A stretch of 64,000 nt of DNA from Rhynchopus sp. YZ270_cl-10 (Eukaryota; Euglenozoa; Diplonemea; Diplonemida; Diplonemidae), in contig OZ037844.1 of NCBI GenBank assembly GCA_964035575.1, forward strand, positions 1,328,501 to 1,392,500, given 5' to 3'. Shown here piece by piece: positions 1-11,400 of the stretch. The notes under the pieces were generated by a model. The model worked only from the letters and a program-made list of their open reading frames with translations. It was not told where the DNA came from and searched no databases. The position numbers and the translations under genes were made by a program. Numbering within the stretch: the first letter of the stretch is position 1; every line of letters starts with the position of its first letter.

Positions 1-2
1 TT

Positions 3-3000
3 GTGTCGGACTACGTCTACTCGGATGTGTTCCGTGTGCGCCTGACCACTTTACTGTCGAGGTGCAATTACGTCTACCGGAAGTGGTCGTTGAAGACGTG
101 CGAGTTCAGTGTGAAGGACGCGACGGACAACGGGGACTGGGTGCGTGCGACGTGCCACTACGTCTACTACTCCACCAGCATCCCTCTCTCGATCCGCTGG
201 CGTTGGGGAAGCGGGGACACGCTGCCGCCGGCCCCTGCGCTGTGCCCTGCGATGCGGACACGGACGGCGTGGTCGCAGCTGTCGTGCGACGAGCGTACAC
301 TCTACACACGCGCAGTGGCGGAGTTCCGGACGGTGCGTGCCGACGAGTACAAGGCCTTCATGGACATGTACACGTTCCCGGAGAACCGCGGGTCGGGTGG
401 GTTCACGACGTTCGCCTGGAACCGCTGGTACCTGCACGGGTGGGAGTCTGCGCTGCGGTCGCTTGGGGGTGACTTCGCCTGTGTGACGGTGCCGTACTGG
501 GACTACCACAAGGACACAGGTGTCGAGTGTGCGCAGAACGAGGCCCTCCGGATGGACACCAGTGCGTTTGGGACCTGTGGCGGGGTTGCCGCAGACACGC
601 ACTGCGTGACGGACGGGATGGCTGCTGGGTGGACGCTGTCGGGCGGGGCTGGTGGTGGGTGTGTGCGCCGCGAGTTTGCGTCGTACTCGTACGTGCAGAC
701 AGAAGACAGGGTGGAGGGGATGCTGCGGTATGGAACGGAGGCAAGCTTCACGGAGTGGCTGGGGAAGGTCGATGTGCGTGTGCGCGGCCTTGTTGGGGGC
801 ACGATGAACGACTTCTTTGGGAACACGCAGCCCGAGGACCCGCTCTTCTTCATCCACCTGGCGAACATGGACCGCCTGCTGGCGCTGTGGCAGGACTACC
901 GCGGCCTGGACGAGTGGGAGCCGGAGCATACTGTCTCGGGTGCAGTGGCGGCCGAGGTGCTGAACATGCAGCATGCTGCGGACGGGTCTGTGCTGACGGC
1001 GTACTTCGGGACAGACGCGGTGACGGTCGCGCATGTGTTTGCACCGTACAAGATGGCTGCGGGTGCGTATGCGTACGGGGCCGATGCGATTGGGGCGCGC
1101 CTTGACTCCTTCCCCATGCAAGGGTACTGGTCCTCGGTGATCGTCCCCGGGGACACAACGGCAGTGACGTGCCCCCGCGGCCCGACCGGGCCTGCGCCTG
1201 CGCCGACACCGACCGTAGTAGCGTACCCGGTGGAGGTGGTGGTGACTGGCTACACTGCATATGGGGCGGACCTTGTGCAGGCACAGACAAAGGTCTTCCT
1301 GGACGGGGTCGCAGATGCGGAGGTGTGCCTGCCCAACGCGTCTGGTGAATACGGCTACAGACTTGGGGAGCACAAGTGGACGACGGTGGACCTGGCAGCG
1401 GAGGTGTCGCCGGTGTCTGTGGTTGCGTCGACGGATGTGTCTGGGCAGGGGTCTGCGACGACAGTCGGTGTGAGGCTGGCGCTGGGGACGGGCGACGACT
1501 GCGACACAATCTTTTTCCAGACGACGTGCCGTGTGGCGGTGGCGGACGCACCTGCAGACGGGGAGTGGGCACACGGGGTGTGCGAGGGCGTGGATACGGC
1601 CGGCGGTGTGCACGCGTCGCTGGCGTATAAGTGGCGTCGCGGTGCGGCAGGTGCGACGACACTCCCGTCTGCACCCGTGCCCGCAGAGCCTGTGTGTACG
1701 GGCACCTCAAGCCGCGTGCGGACGGCGCTGTCGCAGCTGACGTGCGACAAGCGCGACCTGTACATGCAGGCTGTGGCAACCTTCCGTGCGACACGGACGA
1801 GTGAGTACAACGCCTTCATGGACATGCACAAGTTCCCGGAGAACCGCGGTGGGGCAGCAGGTGCGGCGGGTGCGGCAACGGAGGCGGACCTGCTGCAGTT
1901 TGTGATGCTGCAGTTTTCCTGGTACCGCCGCTACCTGCACGGGTGGGAGTCTGCGCTGCGGTCGCTTGGGGGTGCCTTCGCCTGTGTGACGGTGCCGTAC
2001 TGGGACTACCACAAGGACTCGCGGCTGGAGTGTGCGCGGAACGAGGCGCTGACGGCGGACGCGTTTGGATCGTGCACAGGGTCCGTTGGGACGTGTGTGA
2101 GCAGCGGGATGGCGGCGGGATGGACGCACTCGGCAGACGCGAGCGGTGCGTGCATCACACGCGACTTTGCAACAACGACGTACGTGCACCCCTCGACCAA
2201 GGTTGTGGACAAGATCTCGTCGGACCTCGCGACCTTCGTGTCCTGGATGGCGAACATGCACACCCGCACGCTTGCCTTTGTTGGTGGGACCATGAACGAC
2301 ACTGTGGGCCACACGCAGCCCGAGGACCCGCTCTTCTTCATCCACCTGGCGAACATGGACCGCCTGCTGGTGCTGTGGCAGGACTACCAGGGACACGACG
2401 AGGTGCAGGTGTCTGCGGCTGGGGTGCTGGCGGGCCTTGGGGTAACGGACGAGACGCTGAATATGCAGTACGCTGCGGACGGGTCTGTGCTGGTGGCGTA
2501 CTTCGGTGTGTCCGACAAGATCTCGGATGTGTTCACCCCTGCACAGCAGGGCATATCTGGCTGGGGGGGCGCGTACGTGTACGGGGCAGATGCGAACGCG
2601 GCGCAGCTGGGCTACCCGGTGACCGGGCTGTGGTCTTCTGTGCGCATCGGGAACACGTCTGCAGTGTGCACGCCTGGCTGCGAGCGGAAGCGGAAGGCGT
2701 GGTCGCAGCTGGCGTGCACCGAGGGCGACCTCTACACACGCGCAGTGGCGGAGTTCCGGACGGTGCGTGCCGACGAGTACAAGGCCTTCATGGACATGTA
2801 CACGTTCCCGGAGAACCGCGCCGGGTCTGGGCTTGCGATGTTTTCCTGGAACCGCTGGTACCTGCACGGGTGGGAGTCTGCGCTGCGGTCGCTTGGGGGT
2901 GAGTTCGCCTGTGTGACGGTGCCGTACTGGGACTACCACAAGGACACGGGTGTCGAGTGTGCGCAGAACGAGGCGCTGACGGCGGGCGCGTTTGGGAAGT

Positions 3001-4509
3001 GCAGTGGGGTTGCCGCAGACACGCACTGCGTGACGGAGGGTGTGGCTGCTGGGTGGACGCTGTCTGACGGGAGCGGGGTGTGCGTGACACGCGAGTTTGG
3101 GTCGGGTGCGAGCGTGCAGACGCCGTCGAGGGTGGTTTCCATGGTGAAGTATGCAACGGGGGCAACCTTCACGGACTGGCTGGCCAAGGTCGATGTGCGT
3201 GTGCAGGAGATTGTTGGGGGCACGATGAACGGCACGAACACGCAGCCCGAGGACCCGCTCTTCTTCATCCACCTGGCGAACATGGACCGCCTGCTGGCGC
3301 TGTGGCAGGACTACCAGGGACACGCCACCTCGTCGACGCCGGCGGAGCGCATTGCGATCTTCGGGGAGGTGGACGTGGCGCTGAACATGCAGCATGCTGC
3401 GGACGGGTCTGTGTTGACGGCGTACTTCGGGCGGGAGGCTGTGTCCGTGTCGGACGTGCTGTATGTGCACAGCATGGTTGGCGGGGTGGACTACTCGTAC
3501 GGAAACGACGGGCTCGCTGCGAGGCTCGGGACGCACACCTTCTCTGGTGCAGACTGGAAGGGGGTGTCTGTGGGCGACGTGTCGCCTGTGTGTGTCGCCT
3601 CGTGCAGCAGCACCACAAGCACACGGCAGGCGTACTCGCACACGTCGTGCGGTGCGCGCGACCTCTACACACGTGCGGTTGCGGAGTTCCGGACGGTGCG
3701 TGCCGACGAGTACAAGGCCTTCATGGACATGTACACGTTCCCGGAGAACCGCGGGTCGGGTGGGTTCACGATGTTTGCCTGGAACCGCTGGTACCTGCAC
3801 GGGTGGGAGTCTGCGCTGCGGTCGCTCGGGGGTGACTTCGCCTGTGTGACGGTGCCGTACTGGGACTACCACAAGGACTCGCGGCTGGAGTGTGCGCAGA
3901 ACGAGGCGCTGACGGCAGACGCGTTTGGGACGTGCAGTGGGGTTGCCGCAGACGCACTGCGTGACGGAGGGTGTGGCTGCTGGGTGGGCGCTGTCTGACG
4001 GGAGCGGGGTGTGCGTGACACGCGAGTTTGCGACCACGAAGTTCATCCATTCCCGCACAACGCTGACAAACCGCCTGGGCTACACTGACGTGGTGAGCTT
4101 CACAGTCTGGCTGGCCAAGCTTGACCTGCGTGTGCAGGAGATTGTTGGGGGCACGATGAACGGCACGAACACGCAGCCCGAGGACCCGCTCTTCTTCATG
4201 CACCTGGCGAACATGGACCGCCTGCTGGCGCTGTGGCAGGACTACCAGGGTGCTGACGAGGGGACGTATGAGGCACTTGGTGTGGCGGACGTGGCGCTGA
4301 ACATGCAGCATGCTGCGGACGGGTCTGTGCTGACGGCGTACTTCGGGACGGATACAGTCTTGGCCTCGAGCGTGTTCCTGACCACTGCGATGCCTGGTGG
4401 GGCCGGCTACGCATACGGGAACGACGACATGGCAGGGCTTCTGAGTGTTCCAAAAGTGGGGTCCTGGGACCTGATCACCCCTGGAGGTTCCCCGAAGTAC
4501 CAGTGTTGA
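3..4509 (+). CDS. Tandem tyrosinase-domain protein, 5'-partial, with a 2-bp frameshift in the last domain
   Basis: The gene enters the window from the left, so its start is missing. It encodes four tyrosinase-like copper-centre domains (roughly nt 250-1170, 1715-2660, 2685-3590 and 3625-4500). Each has WYLHGWESALRSLGG followed by VPYWDYHKD (CuA-like) and later NTQPEDPLFFIHLANMDRLL then WQDY (CuB-like). A smaller cysteine-containing domain precedes domains 1 and 2 (nt 60-240 and 1500-1690), and a beta-rich linker (about 1215-1490) follows domain 1. Tyrosinases oxidise phenols with a copper pair held by six histidines. Here the WHR histidine reads WNR or WYR and the CuB His-His pair reads His-Leu, so catalysis is doubtful. 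The frame that opens at 3 closes at 3998; the matching protein continues in the next frame from about 3950 to the TGA at 4507-4509. Sister domains read GCAGACACGCACTG where domain 4 reads GCAGACGCACTG. Domain identity is secure; enzyme activity is not. Confidence 0.85.
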
Positions 4510-5224
4510 TGTGGATGAGTGTTTTTATTTTCCCCATTTCTTTTTTCCAACCCTCTCAATTATTATATTGACACCCCAGCCCCAACTTCCATTTTGTTTT
4601 GACCTCTTCAACTTGAACGCAGCAAACCCATTTCATTTCTCGCACCCCACCCACCCCCTCCCTTGTTGTTGTAAGTTATGTGCCGCACACCTGCAGCCAT
4701 CGCTTACAACGGTCAGCTTTAAATATTTTTTTTTTTGTCTTTTGTTGTTTTCGTTTATTCTCAATTTTATTTTTTGGTTTGACGCCACCCCTGTGTGTTG
4801 TTTGCTTTATGATTTCTGTACAACGGGAACAGTCTGTGGTGCACTGGAGAACTAAGACAGGCAGACAATCGAGATTGGCTGTGGAAAAGGATGTTCTCTG
4901 TCTTTACCTTTTTTTTCTTTTTTCTTTCTTCTACTGCACACCAGCCTCCTTCCTCTCACTCTTTATGTAGAGAGCCTTTTTGTTCGTTTTGACCTTTTTT
5001 TTGGAAGAACGTAGTACCCACAACGCCTGTTTGTGCTTTCATGCACACAAGGTGTTTTGTTTGTTGTGTGAGTTTGAGTCTTTCGTCTTTCGATTTCAAT
5101 GTGTGGATGATGAACAAGTCTGGCTTTTGGATGGTATTCCTTAGCTTATTTTTCTACTTTTGTTGAACATGAGGGATGCTCCTCAGAACCTGAATACATT
5201 TTTTTTTTTTTTTTTTTTTGTAAA
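4510..5224. other. AT-rich 3' flank of the tyrosinase-domain gene
   Basis: T-rich, low-complexity DNA with short open frames that have no protein-like composition. I see no gene, tRNA or element here. The last 30 bases are a poly(T) tract that runs up to element H. Confidence 0.5.
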
Positions 5225-5229
5225 TCAAG

Positions 5230-6073
5230 CAGGGCTTCCCGCAGGATCTGGGGTTTTGGCTTCCCAGGGGGACCAGCCAAAAAAAGGTGAAAAAATTTTT
5301 TTTTTCGCGCCTTGTTGTGTGTGGTGTGTAGTACTAACGCTGACGCTACATTACGTTACGCGCCTCTACGCACTTTAAGCGGTCAAAAATCTTTTTTTTC
5401 GCCTCCGGCGAAAATGTCCCGGTAAACCGTTAAAACTGCTGCATTCACTCGCATATTGCATATCATCTCACGTTCCCCACCTTTGCAGACATTTCCTAGT
5501 AGGGGACGAAAGTTGTTGGCGAAGCCACGGTACGCAGCATTTCAAAATATTGTGCTTAAAATTGCACTATTTTACAGCCAAACTATGTCATGGGTGGCTT
5601 GCAATCTTGCGCCGCAGGCGCACGGTACGCTACTTTTTTCCTTGGCCCCGAAGAGGCAGAAAATAGCGGTTGCAAAGAACCACGAGTATGCCTCATGAAC
5701 AAAGTGACCCCGTCACAGCCAGAACGCGACTCAATTGGTCAAACGCCGAAGGAAAAGGAAGCATGCAGCGTGGCGAAATAAGGCCTGAGCAGATAACTTG
5801 GGACTCCGCCGGTCGCTTTGCAAATTCCATTATGGAAATCTGTCTTGGTCCGGAGGACTTTTTTGGTGCCATCTTTTCCCCCTGTTAGTTGCCTGTATTT
5901 GGATGCGCGGCGACGGGAGGGTAGGAAAAGTTTAAAAAAAATGTGGAAAATTCCTAATAGGCAGCCTCGGAACACTCAACGGCAGGCTGGTCCCCCCTGG
6001 TCCCCCCTTATTTTTTTCTTTTTTCCCCAGGGGGACCAGTGGTCCCCCCTGGTCCCCCCTGTGGGAAGCCCTG
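5230..6073. mobile_element. Element H: non-autonomous TIR element, CAGGGCTTCCC ends
   Basis: The left end reads CAGGGCTTCCCGCAG and the right end is its near-perfect inverse, CTGTGGGAAGCCCTG. TCAAG flanks both ends (5225-5229 and 6074-6078), which looks like a 5-bp target duplication. CAGGG/CCCTG termini are typical of hAT elements, but hATs make 8-bp duplications and I cannot extend this one to 8, so the superfamily is open. The interior has GGGGGACCA repeats and a paired hairpin-ACGGTACGC module (5515-5635). There is no transposase frame. Confidence 0.65.
5515..5635 (+). repeat. Paired hairpin-ACGGTACGC module, copy 1
   Basis: It begins with GGCGAAGCCACGGTACGCAG and ends with TTGCGCCGCAGGCGCACGG followed by TACGCTAC. 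Each end is a 3-base-loop hairpin (GGC-GAA-GCC; GCGCC-GCA-GGCGC) followed by ACGGTACGC. Between them is an AT-rich spacer carrying TTAAAATTGCAC. The same two-ended unit recurs at 10750-10915, 53354-53475 and 59230-59325. Confidence 0.7.
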
Positions 6074-6082
6074 TCAAGCATA

Positions 6083-6613
6083 GGTTTCGAACGCGCGTTC
6101 GCGTTTTTTGGGCGTTTTCGAGTGCGCGTTTGAAAAACGAAAAAAAAAACGCGCGTTCGGAAAAAACGAGAAAAAAAACGCGCGTTCGGAAAAAACGAAA
6201 AAAAAACGCGCGTTCAGAAAAAACGAAAAAAAACGCGCGTTTGAAAAACGGGAAAAAAACGCGCGTTCGGAAAAAACGAGAACAAAAACGCGCGTTTGAA
6301 AAACGAAAAAAAAAAACGCGCGTTCGAAAAAGTGGAAGCCTCATGTTTACGTGGGGAGGTTTTTCGAACGCGCGTCGAAAAAGTGGTTTTTTCAAACGCG
6401 CGTCCAGTTTTTCAAACGCGCGTTCGAAAAAACCACTTTTTCGAACGCGCGTTTGAAAAAAAAAAAAAAAAACGCCCTTTTTTTTTTACGCGCGTCCGGC
6501 TTTTCGAACGCGCGTTTTTTTTTTTTTTTTGCGCGTTTTTTTTTTTTTTTCATGTGCGCGTTTTCCGATTTTGGATTTGCGCGTTTTCGATTTTCGAACG
6601 CGCGTTCGAAACC
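6083..6613. mobile_element. Element I: TA-flanked TIR element made of an AACGCGCGTT array
   Basis: The ends are GGTTTCGAACGCGCGTTCG and its inverse, each flanked by TA (6081-6082 and 6614-6615), consistent with a TA target duplication. The interior is an array of AACGCGCGTT/TTCGAA words about 20-30 bp apart, separated by A-rich (left half) or T-rich (right half) spacers. The Lys/Arg-rich frames across it are by-products of the repeat. It lies directly beside element H. Confidence 0.7.
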
Positions 6614-6624
6614 TATGATCAAGG

Positions 6625-6830
6625 TACTTGACAATAGGAAATAGAAACGACGGAAGGTGCGTGCCCGCCAGCTTGTGTTTTCTCACTCATTATTTTTTCT
6701 CTCTCATACAACACACACTTCAGCGAAAAAACACAACAAGCTTGCGGAGCGATAAACGAAAAAGTTGTTTTTCATTGTTTTCTTTTTATTCAGAACCGAA
6801 AGTTAGTTTCTATTTTTGACTTTGCGTCTT
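6625..6830. repeat. Short interspersed repeat S2, copy 1
   Basis: It shares AATAGAAA, then CGACGGAWGGTGCGTGCCCGC, a pyrimidine-rich middle, and a late stem built on a gene-like CGCNNNAAAAAGTTGT block with 13085-13260. The function and class of the family are unknown. Confidence 0.45.
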
Positions 6831-6998
6831 CTTCCCGAACCGCCCCCTTTGGGTACATTCGTTCTTCACATGACCCATACCACCCACACCACCCTTGTTC
6901 GTAGGGCGGCGTTTTATTTTATCCTGGGTTTTGTTTTGACTGGCTCGTCAGTGTGACTGTCTGCGAGTGTGTGCACACACCAAGTCCTTGAACAACAC

Positions 6999-7525
6999 AT
7001 GTTCGGTTCTTCTGCTGTGCGCACAGGAGCAGTGCTGCTGTCCTTTACCTTTTGTTGTTGTTCCAATTTATTTTGCTCTTTTGTTGTTGTTGTTTCTGTT
7101 TTCTATTTTCTATTTTCTATTTTCTATTTTCTATTTTCTGCAGCTAAGCCCCGTGATGTGCTAGCCCTTGTGCCTGCACAGACGACAGCAGGCAGCGTGC
7201 CAGACCTGTTTGTCACTCATCTTTCCAATAGAGTCATGCTTTTGACTTCGCGAGTGTGCTACGAACAGGGGACGGTGTGCTGTGCTGTGGTCTGATCTGA
7301 TGTAGGACGAGCGCTCGTTGTGTCCTTGCTTCTCTTGCAACACCCCTTTGTTAATTCTTGTTGTTCACACAGAACTTTGATGCCAACCAAGGCAACGCCA
7401 ACATTCGGATCTCTGCCAACATGCGTTTCCCCCTATTTCGGAATCCTGTCTGCCTACCCTGCACGTGTCGCACACATGCAGGCGAACGCCAGTACATGGT
7501 CTTTCCTGATACAATGTTGCAGTGA
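6999..7525 (+). CDS. Possible small spliced gene (unrecognised protein)
   Basis: Two protein-like stretches are bounded by plausible splice sites. The first runs from about 7142, after a long pyrimidine tract ending TTTCTGCAG (seven-base CTATTTT repeats at about 7098-7139), to about 7279. It reads ...VPDLFVTHLSNRVMLLTSR then VCYEQGT and stops before GTGTGC. The second starts after TTGTTCACACAG at 7373 with NFDANQGNANIRISANMRFP, continues through a Cys-rich CLPCTCRTHAGER, and ends at TGA 7523-7525. Joining them keeps phase 0. The first exon or start is not resolved; an ATG at 6999 is open in frame. I do not recognise the protein, and it could be chance. Confidence 0.3.
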
Positions 7526-8473
7526 TGAGTTTGGTGGATGAGATTGTGTCTGGTTATTTCTTCAATTTCTCTTTTCTGTGTTCCTGCGCGACACCCGACC
7601 CTGCTGTTTGCTTTCGTGGTGCATTTGCACCTGTTTCACATTCACTGGGAGGTGGTTTGGACCCTTGTCAAAAGGACCCTAGCACCCCCCCTGGTCGTCC
7701 ACCCCTTTCCCTCTTCCCTCTTCCCGCTTTTCCCACTGCCCCACCCTGCACCCTGCACCCTGCATCGATCCCACGCACCGAACCCCCCTGTCGCGTGGTT
7801 CTGCATCCGGATCCTTTGTTGAGGTGCCAGGCAACATTGATGACGACGTTCTTTTCAACATTTTTCTGTCTTTGTGGTTGTTGGTTTGCTTTCGTTTTGT
7901 TGAGGTCAACCCACTGTTCCTTCTCTTCCCCCCTTTTCCCCCCTGTTCACACCTCGTTATCAATCCGTGAAAAAACCAAAACAAACAAAATGAAAGAGCA
8001 CCTCACATAGTTTGTTTCATCATAAAAATCGGCGCCCAACACAGTCTCTCCCACACCACCCACAACAGACCCCCCTCCCCTCCCCTCCGCTCCCCTCCCC
8101 CACTCCCATTACACAAAGGAGCCACCCCCCTCCTACGACTCCTCTCTTACACAGAGCTTCTTCTTCACTCTCGCAGCCCCGCACCACTCTCCGCCCCACT
8201 TGACGCCTGCATCCACGAAGACGCCCCCCCAGCTTAAACTTCCCTCTATTGGTCCCCTTTTTTGGCACACCCTCTATTTGCTTTCTTTTACGGCTCCTGC
8301 GAAGAAAAAACCTGCTATCTAGTCTCTTATTAAACAAGACCTATTTTTTGGCACACTATTGGGCGGTCGTTTGCATGCCACGAATTAGAGGACTAGCATC
8401 CTAAAACGATTGACTTTACACCCCCCCCTTCCCTTCCCTTCCCTCCGCTCCGCTCCGCTCCTCCTTTATCTCC
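7526..8473. other. Pyrimidine-rich intergenic DNA upstream of the WD-repeat gene
   Basis: Long C/T-rich tracts, including CCCTT and CCGCT repeats just before the start codon at 8474. No open frame here looks like protein. It probably contains the promoter and 5' UTR of the following gene, but I cannot point to a core element. Confidence 0.4.
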
Positions 8474-11400
8474 ATGGGTTCGGCATGCGGGAAGGGGTCT
8501 GTAGATCAGCATGGTACGAGCACAGTGAGGCGACGGTCGCGTGCACATTCACTTCGTAGGATGGATACGGGGTTGGCAGGGCGGGAGTCGTTGAAGCATG
8601 CGGAGAACCTTGCCATGGAGACGGATAACGATCTCTCTCCACGGCGGGAGTCGCCGATGGACCCGCATTTTCCGCTCAGCCCGAAGAAGTCGTTTTTGCT
8701 TCGCCGTTCGCAGCGTCTCAGAGAAGCCACCGAGCTGCTTGCTGCATACCTCGAAACTGAAGCAAAAATCGCAAAATCCGCAAACGTCTCCCTCAAAGAC
8801 AACCGCAGTGTTGACTTCAAGAAACGCTCTCTAGTAGGCGCGGTCTACGACGTTATAGACACAGGGCGGAACTCTGTCATCGATCTCCGCTCGCTAAACG
8901 ATGAGTTCCAACGCATGGGGTGGCTTCAAGGATGTCAAGAGCTCAAGATGCTCATTACCCCTCAGGTCGCTAAGACGGACTCGTGGGTGGATGAGGTGTG
9001 TCCTGTATCTCCACAAAGCTGTCACGACGATGCTGTGAAACGGACAGGAGCGAAACCAAACCCGGCCAAAAAAAAGACTCCTGCGCTGAATGACATTCCT
9101 GCCAAGCGTGCCCTCGCGGTCTCAATCCCTGATGAGCACAGTGAGTGGCGGAGTGGGAATGGAAGTCCAAGCACGTCCCCGCGCTCGGCAAGCATCTCAC
9201 GAACTGCGTTCATCGACGCGTTTCTTTCGATCAAAGCGTTGACGGTGGTGCACCGCAACTCAGAGCCTCGTGGAGAGAGCCAGCTCAGCCCTGCTTCGAA
9301 GCTGCGTCTGCAACGCCAGAGACGTTCCCCCGCTGTGCTCAAGGGCTACAGGATCGAACCCTTCTGTGCGTACTCAAAACGGATAAAGTGTGTCCGCAAC
9401 CGCGAGGACTGCCCCCTCGTTGCCGTCTGCATGAAGGACGCAATCACGGCGCAGGTCTTCAACGCGACCACAGGAAGCTTAGAGCGGGTCTACACAGGGC
9501 ACTGCGACTGCATCTTCGACATGTCCATCAGCCACGACCGCAAATACCTGGCAACAGCGTCCCGCGACTCAACTCTGATCATCTGGGATCTAACGGTATG
9601 TCCTTATGGGTAAGTTGATGGTTAGGGGAGAGAGAAGAGGAAGAGGGAGAGGGAGGGAGGGAGATTTTATCGAAGGGGTCAGAGTATCTGGTTGTGGAGT
9701 GAAGTTGTGTGAGGTTGAAGGCAAAAAAGGGGGAGGGTCGGGTGGGGGTGCTGTGTTACGTAGAGGGGGGAGTGAGATCGGGGGAAATGCAAAACCGGGG
9801 GGGGGGAAAAAAACTGTGGAATTCTGCTTGGAGTTTGTGTTTGTGTTGGCGTTCTTCAATTCTACGGGATGAAGGTTGTGAGTTCCAAAGGGAGTGCGGT
9901 GATGTTCTGTCGGTCCTGCGTTCCCCATTGCCGGTGGTCGTATGTGATGTCGCGTCACTTCCGTCACCCCGGTAAGCTTCCTCCCTTTTTTCGAAATCGA
10001 AATCCACCTGGGGCTTTCAGAGGTTGCGTCGTTCTCGTCTTTTGCCTTTTGCGTTCCTGCTGTGTGTCCTCGCTCCTCGTCTCGCTCCGCTTCTTCAGGG
10101 TGAAAACCCTCCGGGGAAGGATCCCCTCCGTGCAACACAAAGTGCAGTTCTTCGTAAATACCCACTTTTGTTTTTTGACGCGATGTCGACTTCGATTCCG
10201 AATCTGAGTCTTCTGAGTCTGCGGAGGCTTTCACCTACACGTATACGCACCTTCACACTCCCCCGACGCAACTCATCCCCATCAGTGCCATCACGTCAGG
10301 GGACGTGGGGGGCTTCCCTTCCGAAGGCCTGCCCATACACGTCATCTCCGACCGCTCTGCAGATCGCTGCAAAGACGCAGAGGCGTCTCATCGAGGCCTG
10401 CGAGAAGGTACCTGAGTCTGCCCTGGTCAGGGCTTCCATGAACTCATACACATCGTCTGCCCCGAAGTCCTCATCTCTCGCGTATCGGAGTGAGATCGGG
10501 GGAAGCAGGGGACATTAGTATGCCGGTGTGCCGGTGTGGCCACACCGGCTAAGCCGGTGTGGGATTTTGAGGAAAAAAAAAAAAAAAAGAAAAAGGCGGA
10601 TTTTTGAATTTTTTTCTGAATTTTATCTCCTCATACAAGGCTACAACCACATCTGTAGCGGTTTCTTATGTGCATGTGACCCCACCATAAAGACCAATCG
10701 GTCCGTTCAATCAAAAGAAATAGATGTTCGCAACTCTCATAAAAAAGTAGCGTACCGTGCGCCTGCGGCGCAGCTAAAAATGACGAGCGGTAGCCCACAG
10801 CTCTACCCTAGGCCATAGTCACAGCTACCTTTACCATAGTTTGGCTATAAAAGCGTGCGATTTTATGTCACAATTTTTGAAATGTTGCGTACCGTGGCTT
10901 CGCCAGAAAAGTTTTGATGTCATATGGTTAGACAAGGGCGCGGAGGGGAAAGAGTTGTGGAGGTCTCTGCCAAAAATGCGTGGGGAAAAAAAAATTGCCT
11001 CACACCGGCTTTTTTGGCTCACACCGGCTTTTTTTTCAAAATCTCAAACTACCAATGTCCCCTGGGGGGAAGTGCAAAACCCAAAAAAAAAAATGTGGAA
11101 ATTCTGCTTGGTGTTTGTGTTGATGTTCTCATTTCCCCTTCCAACCTTGAGTAAGTGGCAAAAAAGTAATAAAATAACTTCGGTTTTAAAGATCTTTCAA
11201 GATTCTGATAGATCCCTAGATCTCCCTTTGAAGTAGCAAAGCAAAGAAAAAAAACACTACCAGACATGTGTGCATGGGATTCCACCATTTTAGCCAAATT
11301 TTGGGTCTGGCATCCCAAAAATAGGAAGGGCATTTTTACATGGGAAAAAAAAAACTCAACTTTCGCCTTTGGGGGTACACAGGTGTGTAAAATGGTTTTT

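Noticed and set aside
51-4311. Long minus-strand and second-frame frames across the tyrosinase gene
   Set aside because: They are shadows of a GC-rich repeated coding sequence; only the listed frame has recognisable tyrosinase motifs in every repeat.
5818-6456. 212-residue Lys/Arg-rich frame
   Set aside because: It spans the edge of element H and the AACGCGCGTT array of element I; composition follows from the repeat words and poly(A) spacers.
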